Source: Pilaira anomala
Lineage: Eukaryota > Mucoromycota > Mucoromycetes > Mucorales > Mucoraceae
Direction: 5' to 3'
NCBI GenBank assembly: GCA_025716855.1
Contig: JAIXMQ010000007.1
Span: 124,001 to 188,000 of the forward strand
DNA: 64,000 nucleotides
The position numbers and the translations under genes are program-made. A model generated the notes under the pieces. It was not told the DNA's origin. It did not search any database and was given only the letters and a program-made list of their open reading frames with translations. This document shows, in pieces, positions 33,249 through 45,746 of this stretch (position 1 is the stretch's first letter; each line of letters starts with the position of its first letter).

Positions 33249-35791
33249 CTAGATATGAGGTTCAGTTAGTTCCAAGAATTTCGAAGAGTGAATAGAATCC
33301 ATATGACTATTCGTCATACCACCCCCAATACGAGTAATAGCAGCCGTAATTTGACCATTGCGAGTAATAGTTCTTGCAGCTGCTTCTGCTGACTTTCTAC
33401 GTCTCAATCGACGATCAATTTCTTCTGGATTAATAGTTGTATTATTTAAAGTCTTTTCAAAATACAAATCTGGATGAGTACAAGCACCTAAAGCACGACG
33501 CATCTTGGTACTGATTAAACTAAGACCAATTTGATATGATGCATTCATCCAGCCAAACCCTTCTCTGGGCACATACTTAAAGTCAATGCCTACGTTACCA
33601 TACTCTACTTGTACTTTATGTGTCATACCAACAATATCAAATTTCTCAGGTACTACACCATTGAAATCAACAAAAGACTTTGTGATACTATAAATGATAT
33701 ATATATATATATATATAAAAGGGTGAGTAAATAAAACAAATCTGTATGTGGATAAACCTTACGTGTATAACCAGCGGTAGGATACTCTTTCTGCAATCTC
33801 ATGCTTTCCATAGTTTTCAAAACCCTGCCATGCCATAATTTGATGAGGGGCCCAACCAAATGGGAAATCCCATTGACGATTAGGACGATCCAAAGAAGTG
33901 ATACCTCTTGACTCTTCCGTACCACTGACTAAACCACCAAGGACTTCAAATTTATAAAGAGAATGCTCAATCATATCTTCCGCTTGTTTTTCACTTGCAC
34001 ATTTTGCCCACATTGCCCAAAACGTTGTGACAGATTCATAAGTAGTTTGTTTTTCCAAGATGGTATCATAATCAAAATAAAGACGCTTTTCTTGATTCCA
34101 AAGGTACTTGTCTATCTTTTCCTTTCTTATACTAGCTCTTTCTCTCCATTCATCTACTGTATGACGTACCAAAGTATCTTCTTCCATATAAGATAATTCA
34201 CCATCAAACAAGTTTTCAATAATATCTGCAATATCAGTTTCATACTTGTAAAGTAACGAGTTTAAATCAACTGTAGCCAGATTAGCACATACTTTTTCAT
34301 ATCGGTAAGTAGTATCATGACCTGATTCACGTACAGCACGATCATGTAAGAAGTATTCATCTAGCTTAGGTTCCTTAATCGTACCACTATTATAACACTG
34401 CATGTATTCATTCACAGTCAAGCCGGCTTTTATAGCAAAAGGTTCAATCACATGATCAAAATGAGAGGCTTCAGTTTCTGGAGGTATACCAAGACCTTCA
34501 GGTCTAAATCTGGAAAGTCCGGTTTTTGTATCCAAACGAGGTTCGGACATCCAAACCTCATTGTATTCCTTGATGGCAGTTTGGGTGACATTAGCTAACC
34601 AAGCGAGTTGTTTCAACTTTAAAGATGTGGTAGAATGATCAAGTTTCTTAAAGACACGAATGGCCATATCCGTTAAGAAGGGGGGCTGCGAGCGACACAA
34701 GTAATAAGATCGGTTGGCGTTTAAGATTTTACCATAGTGCTTAATTTGATACACAAAATTATCTACCATGCCTTGAGCCAACGTAATTCGACCATCAATT
34801 AAGAGCCCTAAAGTTTCAAAATAAGAGTCCCAACCATACATTTCATTAAATCGTCCGCCCGGTACAACAAAAGGTACACCGCGCCAAATATACTTTCGGC
34901 TGGTATCATCAAATTCCCTTTCCATTGCTAAGGCCAAGATACCAGGTCGATCATTAATAGATTTAACATATTCGGGAGTAATCAATTTAGGTAACCTCTC
35001 CACTTCTAATTTTAAATGAGATCTTGTCTCAGCCGCTTCTTTGTAATACGCATACATGGCATCTTCACTGTATGGAATATAAATACGTGGGTTATGATTG
35101 GCAGATCGATTCTTGGGATCAGCACAAATAATCTCTAGTCCTTCCGCATCAATACGGCGAGTTAAACCATCCCAAAAGTTATGCTTGATCATACGGGAAA
35201 GACGATCTACTGGGTTTTCATTCAAACGGGCTTCATCCAGTACAATATGTTTTCGTCCAAAGTCATCTGCTAATGCCAATTCTTGAAGCAAATTTGAAAG
35301 CATGTAAGTACCTCGAATTTCAATCTTGCGATATCCGCCTGAATCAGCTGTACCCACCGAAAAAGATTTGGGACCTAAATCATTCACTGTAATTTGAAAA
35401 TCACCATCTGTATCTTCTTGTTCTACCAAAATTCTTTGTGTTTCCTTCACATCAATCAAGAATTTTTGTGCTTTGTTTTTATCATCTATATATATATATA
35501 AAAAAGATAAGTGAATGAGAATTTTTATTTATTTCCTTTTTACTTTTTATTTATTTTTTTACCGTGAGAGGCCCTTCTTTTGCGTGGTGGTAAACCTTCA
35601 TATTTATCCTTAATAGGCTAAAAGAGAAAATAAGTACACAATCATCTAATAATGTAAATAGAATAACTTACAGTTAAAGATTTCAGTCGACTGATAAATC
35701 CACCTGCGTTACTTCCAGTTGTATAGTATGTCTTTGCTGGTGCGTGAACATCCACATCTTGATTTGATACGACATGAATTGTCGATTGCAT
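33249..35791 (-). CDS. NTH1: Neutral trehalase (GH37)
   Basis: Exons 35791-35672, 35617-35563, 35485-33763 and 33687-33249 give 778 aa. Both trehalase signatures are present: [15 protein letters not shown] (about 267-281) and [10 protein letters not shown] (about 596-605). The regulatory N-terminus has a PKA-type site RKRRAS with Ser57, and the calcium-binding-like loop [12 protein letters not shown] (83-94), as in fungal neutral trehalases that are switched on by PKA and 14-3-3 proteins. It hydrolyses cytosolic trehalose to glucose during germination and recovery from stress. The PKA site lies on a 55-nt exon. Length is close to that of yeast Nth1. No signal peptide is seen, arguing against the acid (secreted) trehalase. 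Confidence 0.96.
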
Positions 35792-36896
35792 ATAGTATTT
35801 TTTTTTTAAAAAAAAAGAAAGAAAATAATTAGGTAAAAAAAAGAGCTAAAAAAGATGAGATAGTAAATCAAAATATTTATATGCAAAAAAAAAAAAAGTC
35901 TATTTTAAATATAAAAATAGTTCATTTATATAAAAAAATCTAGTTTTTTTTTTCTTGTTCGCCCCTTATTGTGTACGGAATAGAGATTTAATTTACCCTT
36001 TTAATTTTTTAACATAAAAGAATTAGTCTGGAACAAAAATAAATGCACAGCCTTTTGTATAGGATTAAACAACTAACATACATCTTTTCAGCAAATACGC
36101 TTTTTATCTATAATAACAATAAAAAAAAAAAGAACAGACTTCTGTACTCTTTTATTTTGAGTTACTTGGAAACATTAGCCCCGTGTAATATAATAAAGAA
36201 CTACTAGTAAATAACAAGATATACTTTCTTCTTTTGTGATTAAAAGACTAGCATGGAAATATTCCAAGTTCCGACTAACTGCAACATCGCTCAAATGACA
36301 GTATACATTATTTAAAAAGTGAACTGTAGTATAGATTATACATAAACAATACAGCATTGTGGGCATAAAATATAGATCACATATCAATATGTCATCAGTT
36401 AGTATGAGACATTTAGAAGTCAATGAAAAGTATCAGCTTTTTTTTTTTTTCGGTTACGCTTTTCATTGTTTGTTATTGTCTACAGACTCTTTCTTTTGTG
36501 TAGCAATGGATAAGTTACATTCTAATCGTAATGATTATGTAGTTTTAAAGTAGTACAAAAATAAAAATGCAACCAATGAATCTTTGCAAATCAGTAACCT
36601 TTTTTGATAGATGGTTTTTGACCATCCTTTTATGCCCAATAACTAAACAAAAGTAGAACGAATGTATTTTATTTTTTTTTAAAGATATAATGTAAGGATT
36701 CATTTGAACTTTTTACGCTGCTGATCTGATGCTAACTATCAAAAAAAAAAAAAAAAAAAAGTGTTAAAAACATTATACCACCACATACACTACTGTTTAA
36801 AGCAATTACTTTTTTATCACATAGAACTGAAAATGTCTTTTCAAATAATTATTTTATTAAAAGAAAAAAAAAACTGAGATATACATAAATAGAAAA
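35792..36896. other. Intergenic, 5' region of trehalase
   Basis: 1.1 kb between the trehalase start and the MTR4 stop, both on the minus strand. It contains a stress-element-like CCCCT and A/T runs; no gene was seen. Confidence 0.6.
35962..35966 (+). promoter_or_regulatory. STRE-like CCCCT upstream of trehalase
   Basis: CCCCT about 171 bp upstream of the trehalase ATG. In yeast the NTH1 promoter uses this motif through Msn2/Msn4. A five-base match alone is weak, and use in this fungus is inference. Confidence 0.25.
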
Positions 36897-37485
36897 TTAC
36901 AAATAAAGAGAAGCAGCAAAGATAATATCTCTGTGAATACGATTAATACCTTCAGAAAACTTATTTTCCAATTCAGAGTTACCAATACTCTTTGCAGCAG
37001 AACACATTTGTCTTAAAAGTTCTTCAAGACGTCTAAAGATACGAATCAGTGAACCTTCATAAACTTCTGTCATTTTACAAATTTGATAAAATTTGGCTCC
37101 TTGACACCAAGCAAATACAACATCCATTAACTCTGGCTTGAATTTATCTACATAAGCTTGTTCTTCCATATTCATTTTACATTCATTCGACACCTTCACA
37201 ATACGACGTGCTGTCTCTTGCATTAATCGAAGTGGTGCCGAGAGTTCTTCAGCAAGTTTTGCCTTGGCTTCTACCTTTTCATCAAAAACAAAGCAACTTA
37301 AAAGTGCTACTGCTTGGTCCACTGATAAGTCGTTAAACACACCTTGGAAAATCATTTCTGTTAATAATAATTCATCTCCTGTACTAATTTCACATGCAAC
37401 ACGACCCTTCATTTCAACAACGTCTGAAGAAGTAGTAAATCCAAGTCTAAATAGAAAAATAAAATAAGTATAAAAAGTAAACAAC

Positions 37486-37518
<33 letters not shown>

Positions 37519-40307
37519 TACCTTCGCATCACACGCTTTCTGTTCTTGAGTTCATCTAATTGTACAATCGATTGAGCGTCTGTAATTCTTTTCTTTAGTG
37601 CCTTGATCTTATTAATCACTTCCATTTTACGTGTATATTGATTGTATAATTCTGGAAGTTCCTCTGATTGAGCTAAAGGATGGGAGAGTAAAGTTTCTTC
37701 CAATACAGTAATTTTTGCAACCAATTTCTTGAAAGCAGGGTCTTTGATACCCATATTTGTAATAGGATCCAACAAGGGAATATTATTAGGGAATCTTTTC
37801 TTGACTTCATTAATTGATTTTTGAATCGCCTTGAGTGAATCAGAGTTACGCAAGTTCTTTGGTAAGTTAAGACGGATATGACTCATGACTTCAATTGCAT
37901 TTAATGAAACGGGAACCGGTAATAATTGCGCATCATTACCTTCAGCAGGTTTAATACCTACTGTACGGCCTGCAGCATCCTTGGAAGCAGAACTATCAGG
38001 TGAACAAGATAAGAGGACGTCTAAAACATATTCTGGTTCAGCATCTGGGTCCTTTTTACCTCGAGTGACTTTATTGTAATTGACCGCGACACCCCATCCA
38101 AAGTCCATATTATCATACTTGATGCGAAGCAAACGACCAGGTTGTAAAAAGGGCAAACAATAAGTAGGATGATTCATCACATCACGTACATCTTGAGTAT
38201 ACGTATCAATCTGTTTACGGATTTCATAATATCCTGAAATTTCGTCTTCTCTATCTACAGCGATGGCATCTCTTTCTTGTTCTAATAATGCCATTTCTTT
38301 TTCATATTGAGGAATATTTGCATCATTTTGGAAAGTATAGAAACATTTCTCCAACATATATTCAGGACTTACGCCTTCAACACGTAATAAGTTTAAGATC
38401 ATGTTGTAACTAAGATGGAAAGCAGAGTTCATACGATCGGATTCACCTTTCACCATATCTTTTGCAACGGCAGGTTCCATCTTTTCATCAATCATCATAA
38501 TAACCACACCACGTTCATCAAGACCACGACGACCGGCACGACCTGACATTTGAATATATTCACCTGAAGAGACCCAACGCATAGATTTACCATCGAATTT
38601 ACGTACACTAGTAAACACAACTGTTTTGGCAGGCATGTTCAAACCAATAGAGAAAGTCTCGGTAGCGAACAATACCTTTAATAAACCTTCTTGGAAAAGT
38701 ACTTCAATCGTTTCCTTCATAATAGGTAAGAGACCACCATGATGTACTCCAATACCACGACGTAATAAAGGTAAAAGTTGTTGAATTTGTGATAATTGGC
38801 GATCATCTTCACTAAGAGATGAAATAGCGTTGGTGAATACTTGAGAAACCATATCGCGTTCACTTTCTACAGAAGGGGAAAAAAAAGGGGGGGGGGATTA
38901 GTTTGATTGTTTTTTCTTAGGTGTAAAAAGATAAAAGTTTAAAAAGCTTACCATCATTGAAATCTAATTTAGACATTTGAAGTGCATTACTTTCACATTC
39001 ACGCTTAGAGAAACTAAAGACAATAACAGGGTGATAATTCTTCATCATGACCATCTTGATAATACGATAGATATCCGAAGGTCCATCATTCTTTCCGCCC
39101 TTATTTGTTTGTCCCTTTTTACCTCTTCCACGCATAGCAGAAGGATCATCTCCCTTTGAATCACTTAAAGCGGCAATAGCTCTTTGGAAATTATCTTCCC
39201 TAAATCTACTCTTTTCATCCACAACCAAATGAATACCTTCTCCACCAGCAGGGAATAAATAATGTTGAAGTGGGGTAGGTCTGAAATCGGTATAGACAAT
39301 ATGACAAGGTTGTTTATGAATCTTACAAATCCATTCGGCAAATTCCATAGCATTAGGAATTGTAGCAGATAAAAACACAAATCGGACTGCATCTGGAAGT
39401 AAAATAATCGATTCTTCCCAAACAACACCACGTTCTGAATCTCTCATGTAATGAATTTCATCAAATACTACCCAGGCTACTTCTCGCATGATTTCTGATC
39501 CTCGGTATAACATGGATCTTAAAATTTCGGTCGTCATTACAAGACAAGATGCTTGTGGATTGATCGTTACATCACCTGTCATTAATCCAACATCTCCAAA
39601 TTCTTCTGTAAATTCACGATACTTTTGATTAGATAAAGCCTAACAAAAAAAAAAAAAAATTACAGTTAATAAACACAATTATTCAAACAATGAATATTTT
39701 GTATTACCTTGATAGGAGAGGTATAAATCACACGTTGCTTATTCTTTAAACATTGTGCAATAGCATATTCAGCAACCACAGTTTTACCTGCAGAAGTATG
39801 TGCAGACACTAACACAGATTCATTTCGTTCAATTGAAGATACAGCTACTCTTTGAAAAGGATCCAAAGTAAAAGGATAGACACGAGCTGGATCAGCAGGA
39901 GGTACATGCTTGGAGATTGGCACATAAGGATAATTGGGTGGTACAGCCACTTGATGTCTAACTTGATGACTCAATACAATCTTTTCTCCTTCTTCTGCTT
40001 TACTTCCTGTTAATCCTGGAATATTAGCTACTGCTCTTGAAGTCTCTTCTTCAAATGTATCGGCTACAACAGGATCTGCCTTGCTGCTGCTGCTGCCGTT
40101 CTTGTATGTTTCCATAGGTTCTGTCACCTTTTGTTTTTTGCTTGACTCAGCTTTTTGAGGCTCTTCTGAACCAGCTCTCTTAGACACTACCATAGGCTTC
40201 TCATCGTCACTCGAGAACGAATCGTCCATAACGTCATCGAAATTATCGGCTGCGGACGCTTCGCCACCAAATACTTGAAAGAGTGAATCGGTTTCTGCTT
40301 CAAACAT
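36897..40307 (-). CDS. MTR4: MTR4/Dob1, exosome-associated Ski2-like RNA helicase
   Basis: Exons 40307-39708, 39639-38952, 38866-37522 and 37446-36897 give 1060 aa. An acidic, low-complexity head is followed by the DExH helicase core: Walker A AHTSAGKT (169-176), DEIH (260-263), [14 protein letters not shown] and QMSGRAGR (535-542). The beta-barrel/arch insertion includes [14 protein letters not shown] and [11 protein letters not shown]. The C-terminal helical DSHCT domain ends ...[20 protein letters not shown], the conserved Mtr4 tail. It unwinds RNA for the nuclear exosome as part of TRAMP-like complexes. The arch KOW motif and length separate it from Ski2, which is longer and has a different N-terminus. 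All junctions are in phase. Confidence 0.96.
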
Positions 40308-41254
40308 TTAAAATCTTTAAATCTTTCAATAACAACAAGAAAGAAAAAAAAAAAACTTTCTAAACCAACTGTGTCTTTTACGAGATATAGTCACAAACCC
40401 GTCACCCATCATTCCGTGAGATGTTTACCTGATTAATTATTGGATTTCAAATAGAAAAACAAGTGATATTTAATCCCCAATGAATGTTGTTTTCTGTGTA
40501 TATTTCAACCCTAAATATCTTATATTAACTGATAAATAGTACTATTAATGTTAAAGATAGTTATTAAAAGATAAATCAATTCATAAATATCCATTATCTT
40601 GATTTTCTAATTGATACATATAATACATACCACAAATACTAAAGGGTATTGACATAACTAATAGAAAAAACCAGAATTTTAGGACAGCTACAAAAAGATC
40701 TCAAATATACATATAGTACAGAATTCCATTTAAAAAATTTACGTACTGCAATGTAATAACGTGCGATCGGGCTTAAATATGAAATTTCTGAGGGTTATTT
40801 TTTGCAGTTTTCAGGCCTATCAGATTATAAATTGACAGATACCTTTTTAAACAACATTTGTTGCTTTAAAAATTATTTAAATCATAAAAGCTGCCTTCTG
40901 AAACTCTTCAAAGTTGGTCGATTTTTAAAATTTTAAGCAGTAGAGCTACTATGAAGGTTGTGACCTATGACTGTGCCTAAATGATTATCTGTAACTTTAT
41001 CAGCCAATCACAAAAGCTTTTTAAACAAGACTTTCATATTTAAGTCTGATGGCACGTTACAAAAGTATTTAGAAAGTTTTTTTTAATAAATGACACACAT
41101 GGGGATTAATATTTGAACACATGTGTGTGTACCTTTAAAAGAGACTGACATTTGTATCACTATACTTTTTTTTTTATTGAAATTAAAAAATTTAAACTTT
41201 AAAATAATATGTAGTTAATAACAAAACAAAAAAAAAAAAAAAGATTCTGCTTTA
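40308..41254. other. Intergenic with an inverted-repeat element
   Basis: Lies between the MTR4 start and the 3' end of the LIM-RhoGAP gene. It contains the MITE-like element at about 40753-41065; the rest is AT-rich and non-coding. Confidence 0.6.
40753..41065. mobile_element. MITE-like element of about 310 bp
   Basis: The left end AACGTGCGATCGGGCTTAAA.. (from 40759) and the reverse complement of the right end AACGTGCCATCAGACTTAAA.. (from about 41059) match over about 28 bases with four mismatches, both continuing into TATGAAA. The interior has no frame of note. Structure fits a non-autonomous inverted-repeat transposon in the intergenic space upstream of MTR4. Exact ends and target duplication are not clear. 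Confidence 0.5.
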
Positions 41255-44200
41255 TTATTGAGATGGCATGGAGGTATTTAATGGAGATTGTTGTTTACTA
41301 TATCTTTCATTCGGTTGATAATGGAAACTTTCATGACTATCCATTCTACGCGGAGGTTGCTGATGATGATAACGCATCGGTTGAGGGAAATAATCCGATG
41401 AAGGATGATTATTGGTATAAGGTAAGAATTGTTGTTGTGCGTAAATATGTGTGGGTGGATGTTGTCTTCCATCTGTCACTGTACCATCATATAATTTAAC
41501 TCCTTCTGGTTGCTGGTTTGAATGCATGCTAGATTTAGATGAAGAGGCAGGACTCTTGTGCTTCACCGTTTGTTCCACTCGTTTCAGGAATTCTTTAGGT
41601 GATATATCTACATCACTCAAATTTGGATCTTGTAAAAATGGTTCTAAATCATCTGGTACCATACAAAATTCTTCATACGATTCTAATAATACTTCAACTA
41701 CTCGAATTGACGCAAATGAATCATCTTTCAATGGATCCTTTGAGTTGGCTGTCAAAATATTTGGTGCAATCACACGTGCCAAATTAGGAATATCCATACG
41801 ACTACCTACATCGGATGTAACATGAGAAAACGATGCAACCCATCTAAAGAAGATAAATAAAACTTCCATTGTAGCCCGATTACATACAGGTAGCATACAA
41901 CAAGCTAAATGTAAAGCTCTTTTACGTTCCAAAGGATCTTCAATTCCTAAGTGATAATAAATGAATTAATGATCAAAATACTATAATATGTAAAAACAAA
42001 AAAAAAACAAACAAACTTACTTTCAGCACAAATAAATAAAGGATGTAATCGATGTGTTAATAAAGGATCAGGCAACTCTCTTAAAAACTTTTTCAATAAA
42101 GCTGCAACCTGTATCACATTTTCCATCGTTAAATCGACCTCATTCGGATTTCTATCCATCATATCAGTCAATTCCTTTAGCCTTCTAATATTACCATTCT
42201 TTCGAAACACGCCTTCTACCGTCATATCCATTTGTCTCATCGCAGTAATTGAATCATCAATGAACGCTGCTAATTTCACTGGTGAATGGCCTGAGCCCAA
42301 ATTAGATTCAACGCCAGTACGTTCTGTCAAAATATCCAAGGGTACTCCAAATGTACCTTCTTCTTTCGCTTTAGGTAAATGACTCTTTTTGTTCTTGAAA
42401 GGGAAAAATTTACCCCAAATAGATGATTTCTTGGTTTCAATTAGGTTTAATAATTCACTCGATGAAAAGAAAGATTTCACGTATTGTTCTACTTGAACGA
42501 CTGCTACGTATCGAATAATCATGTATTGTAGTGCAGACAATTCTGAAAGGTAGACGCGGGGACGACCAGAGGATCCCGTTGTAATACGAATATTTTGATC
42601 TCCATGCATACTTTGCTTTACTGCTGCTGCTGCCATTTGAGGTAAATCATCTAACCCAACACTACGAGATGCTTTATGACGGGTTGTATTTCTTGTAGCT
42701 GGTAATTGAGGTAAATCTTTGTGTTGATCTGGTCTCTTTAAACTATCTAAACGAGTAGGTGTACTTTGTTGTTGTTGTTGTTGTTGTTGTGAAGAAATAG
42801 GTTGTGTACGAAGTGAGGCAGCTAAATCTGCGTTACCCAAGATAGTAGATCTTTTATTAGCCGTTTTAAATGATCTAGATAATTTTCGGTCAAGATTTGG
42901 ATTACTTGAGTTGGGAATTTCGGTTGGATAGATATCAGGTTCATGCATCATTGTTAATTGCTTTTCGGCTGATGGTGATAATTGTACATTTGCATCTTTT
43001 GCAAATTGATTTGTCACTGATTTTAATTTACTTGAGTAATCCACTGAAGAAAGTTGATTATCTAAAACAGTAATATATATATATATAAGTATATAAGTAT
43101 ATATTTATATAATAATATAAACTTGTACCTGTAATTTGTAATAAATTACAAAGTCGGGAAAGTGCTACTCTTAAGAGAAAACTATATTGACTTAATTTAG
43201 TGATATATTCAAATGGAGTTGCATCTCTTTGAGTTACACCAGCACATTTAATACAATGAATAGTACAAGATGCTGAATTCAATACAGAATCATTATCTGA
43301 TACAGCCAATCCACGATTACATGTTCTACACTTGAAACATCCCATATGCCAACGATAATCACCATATTTTACACATTGATCTTCAATTGTATTTCTACAT
43401 GCATGACAAAAATCTGTGTTCTTTGGTTTAATTAATCTTTGACAATCTCTACTGTGTCTTTCTTTTCCTGGTATTTCCATTAATTTAGCTAATAAACGAG
43501 ATACCACCACGGGTTTTCCGACAATAATTTCCTGTATAATTTTTGGTTAATATAGATAAAAATCTTATATTCATCATATGTATATTACCAAACGGAGTGC
43601 AGAAGTTAATGCTAATCGAATAAGAATTTTTAAATAATGAGCTAAACCTGTAACGAGAGATAATAATTCTTGTGTGATGCCTAATTTCTTCATTTCCATA
43701 TCTCCTGTTCTTGACAATAAAGAGAAGAAATTGATGATTTTTTTACATAACATTTTTGCTTCTCTTGTATATTTAAATTCTAAATATATTTACATGTAAG
43801 CATAACATAATAAATAAATACTTTTTCTTTTCTTTTTTACCTGTTTGTTTATATTCCAGATATATACTATGAATTTTATCGATACCAGCGAATAAAGCTT
43901 CAACATGAACCAAAAAACGTTCCGATAAACAAATACTTTCAATATAAGCACCATTGGATACATGCAAGAGCATTTCGGATATACATACAGCAGATGATTC
44001 TAATTATTCTTTTTAGAGAGAGCTACTTTTTTTTTTATATACAATAAATCTATTTATACCTTCAAATGCTGATAATACGGACCAAATACCAATCACTTTT
44101 TCTTCCATCTCTCGTTGTACTTTTAATAATTCCAAGGGACTTTGCGCTTTATATTCTTTTTTACATGTATAATTTAATAAACAGAATCATACAAATATAT

Positions 44201-44930
44201 ATATATATATCTGTGTATTACCTTGTACAATATGTGGATCACTATCTTTCAAAGCTGGATGAGCAATTTTGACACTCCAATACTAATTAAAATAATCAAT
44301 ATATAAAACTGGGGAAAAAAAAATATGCTCCACCTCCTCTTCTCCCTTTCATCAAATAAAGTCTTTACCTTTTGAATCATATAACATTCAGGATGCCAAT
44401 GTTCGACCACATCATTTCTTTCAATTTCAACATATTGTTTCAAAATCGACATATCACATCCAGCACAAGAAACAGCAAATCGGGTAGAATAATGGAAATG
44501 GCAATATACTTTTTGATCGTGTTCATAGTATGAATCCTCAGGGCCAAATACAATCGAACAATCATTGCATGTAAAATGATTCGTATGGTATTTTTTATCT
44601 AAAGCAATAATATATGTACCTCTTAAAGGCTCATCGCATGTTGCGCAAACAAGTCCTAATCTTTTAAAATAATCTCGTTCACATAATGGTTGACCTGGTT
44701 CGGTTGGATGAGGTAAATATCTAGAAGCAACTGGTACATTACAATCCTATTATATATGTATATATTTTTAGAAGGTGCCTTTTTCTTTCTTTCTTTTTTT
44801 TTTTTTTTTTTTTTTTTACCCAGCAAGTAAAGCATTCAGGATGAAAGGCACCATCTAAAGCTCTTACAAGTTGATCGCCTAAAGGTGCAACACATTTCGA
44901 ACAGGAAGGTGTTGTATTTTCTTGACTCAT
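41255..44930 (-). CDS. LRG1: LIM-domain Rho GTPase-activating protein (Lrg1/Rga type)
   Basis: Nine exons (44930-44820, 44746-44369, 44282-44222, 44146-44060, 43999-43841, 43779-43589, 43531-43129, 43061-42021, 41946-41255) give 1040 aa. Two N-terminal LIM domains start at PSCSKCVAPLG and LVCATCDEPLRGTY, with a third zinc site around VSCAGCDM. A further LIM domain is in the middle (TDFCHACRNTIEDQCVKYGD). After a Gln-rich linker the RhoGAP domain begins FGVPLDILTERTG, with the arginine-finger loop VEGVFRKNGNIRRL and LLKKFLRELPDPLL. This order is that of yeast Lrg1, which turns off Rho1 in cell-wall synthesis. The tail is Pro/Gln/His-rich. Several exons are short (61, 87 nt). Confidence 0.93.
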
Positions 44931-45171
44931 TATAATTTATTTGTTCTCATATAAATACAAAATAAATAAACAAATAAATAAAATATAAAAATATAAATGT
45001 ATATATGTATATATATATATCTGTATAATAAAGAAAAAAAAAAAAAAAAAAAAAAGGAAAAAGAAAAAAAAACGAAAAATATTCTATTTGGGCTAAATAA
45101 AAAGGAACGCAAGTTGACCTAATTAGGTTTATAAGCTCGAGTGCGGATTTTGTAAATGCCTTGAAAGTAAT

Positions 45172-45621
45172 TTAGCCTTCAAGTACAACTTGAGCAATAG
45201 CATAATCTCCATCATGCGATAGTGACACATGGGATTTCAATATACCATATAATTTACCGTTTACAATATCTAAATTAGGCTTGTCTAAAAAAAAAAAAGT
45301 TATATATAGTTCGTTAATATATTATAGTCAAAAAGTCAAAAAGTCAAAAAGTCAAAAAAAAAAAAAATTACTGTCTTGTTTAACCACTGAGACTTGTTTC
45401 CATTCCAACTTATGTACTGGGTATAATGCTTTATAAACTGCCTCCTTAATACACCATCGTGAACCTAAATAAATCAATTGCCTCTCTTGATTTATCAACT
45501 TGAATTCTTTTAATTCTTCTTTACTTAAAATGCGTTTAGCTAAACGTTCAGGGCCTCTTCTTGTTATTAAAGAAGCGATCCTTGGTAAATGAACAATGTC
45601 AACTCCAATGCCTAGAATCAT
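45172..45621 (-). CDS. PPT2: Holo-[acyl-carrier-protein] synthase (4'-phosphopantetheinyl transferase)
   Basis: Two exons (45621-45372, 45284-45172) give 120 aa. AcpS-family motifs are MILGIGVDIVHLPR with the metal-binding Asp8, and RWCIKEAVYKAL with Glu60 and Lys64. The C-terminal SHVSLSHDGDYAIAQVV closes the fold. It moves phosphopantetheine from CoA to an ACP serine. A stand-alone short AcpS in fungi usually serves the mitochondrial ACP, as yeast Ppt2 does. The ATG at 45621 was chosen because it directly precedes the conserved ILGIGVD; no longer leader is in frame. The single intron contains the tandem repeat GTCAAAAA. Neighbours on both sides are on the same strand at short distance. Confidence 0.93.
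45327..45367 (+). repeat. GTCAAAAA tandem repeat in the AcpS intron
   Basis: Four copies of the GTCAAAAA unit followed by an A run, inside the only intron of the AcpS gene. Confidence 0.8.
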
Positions 45622-45746
45622 AATGAGCAAACAGAAATAATAAAAAAAAAAACTTTTTTTTTTTAAAAAAAAAACAAAAGCGCGGTAATTATAATACGTT
45701 GTGTGTCAAAATTTATTTTACATGGTTTCGTGTAACTTTCTTTACT

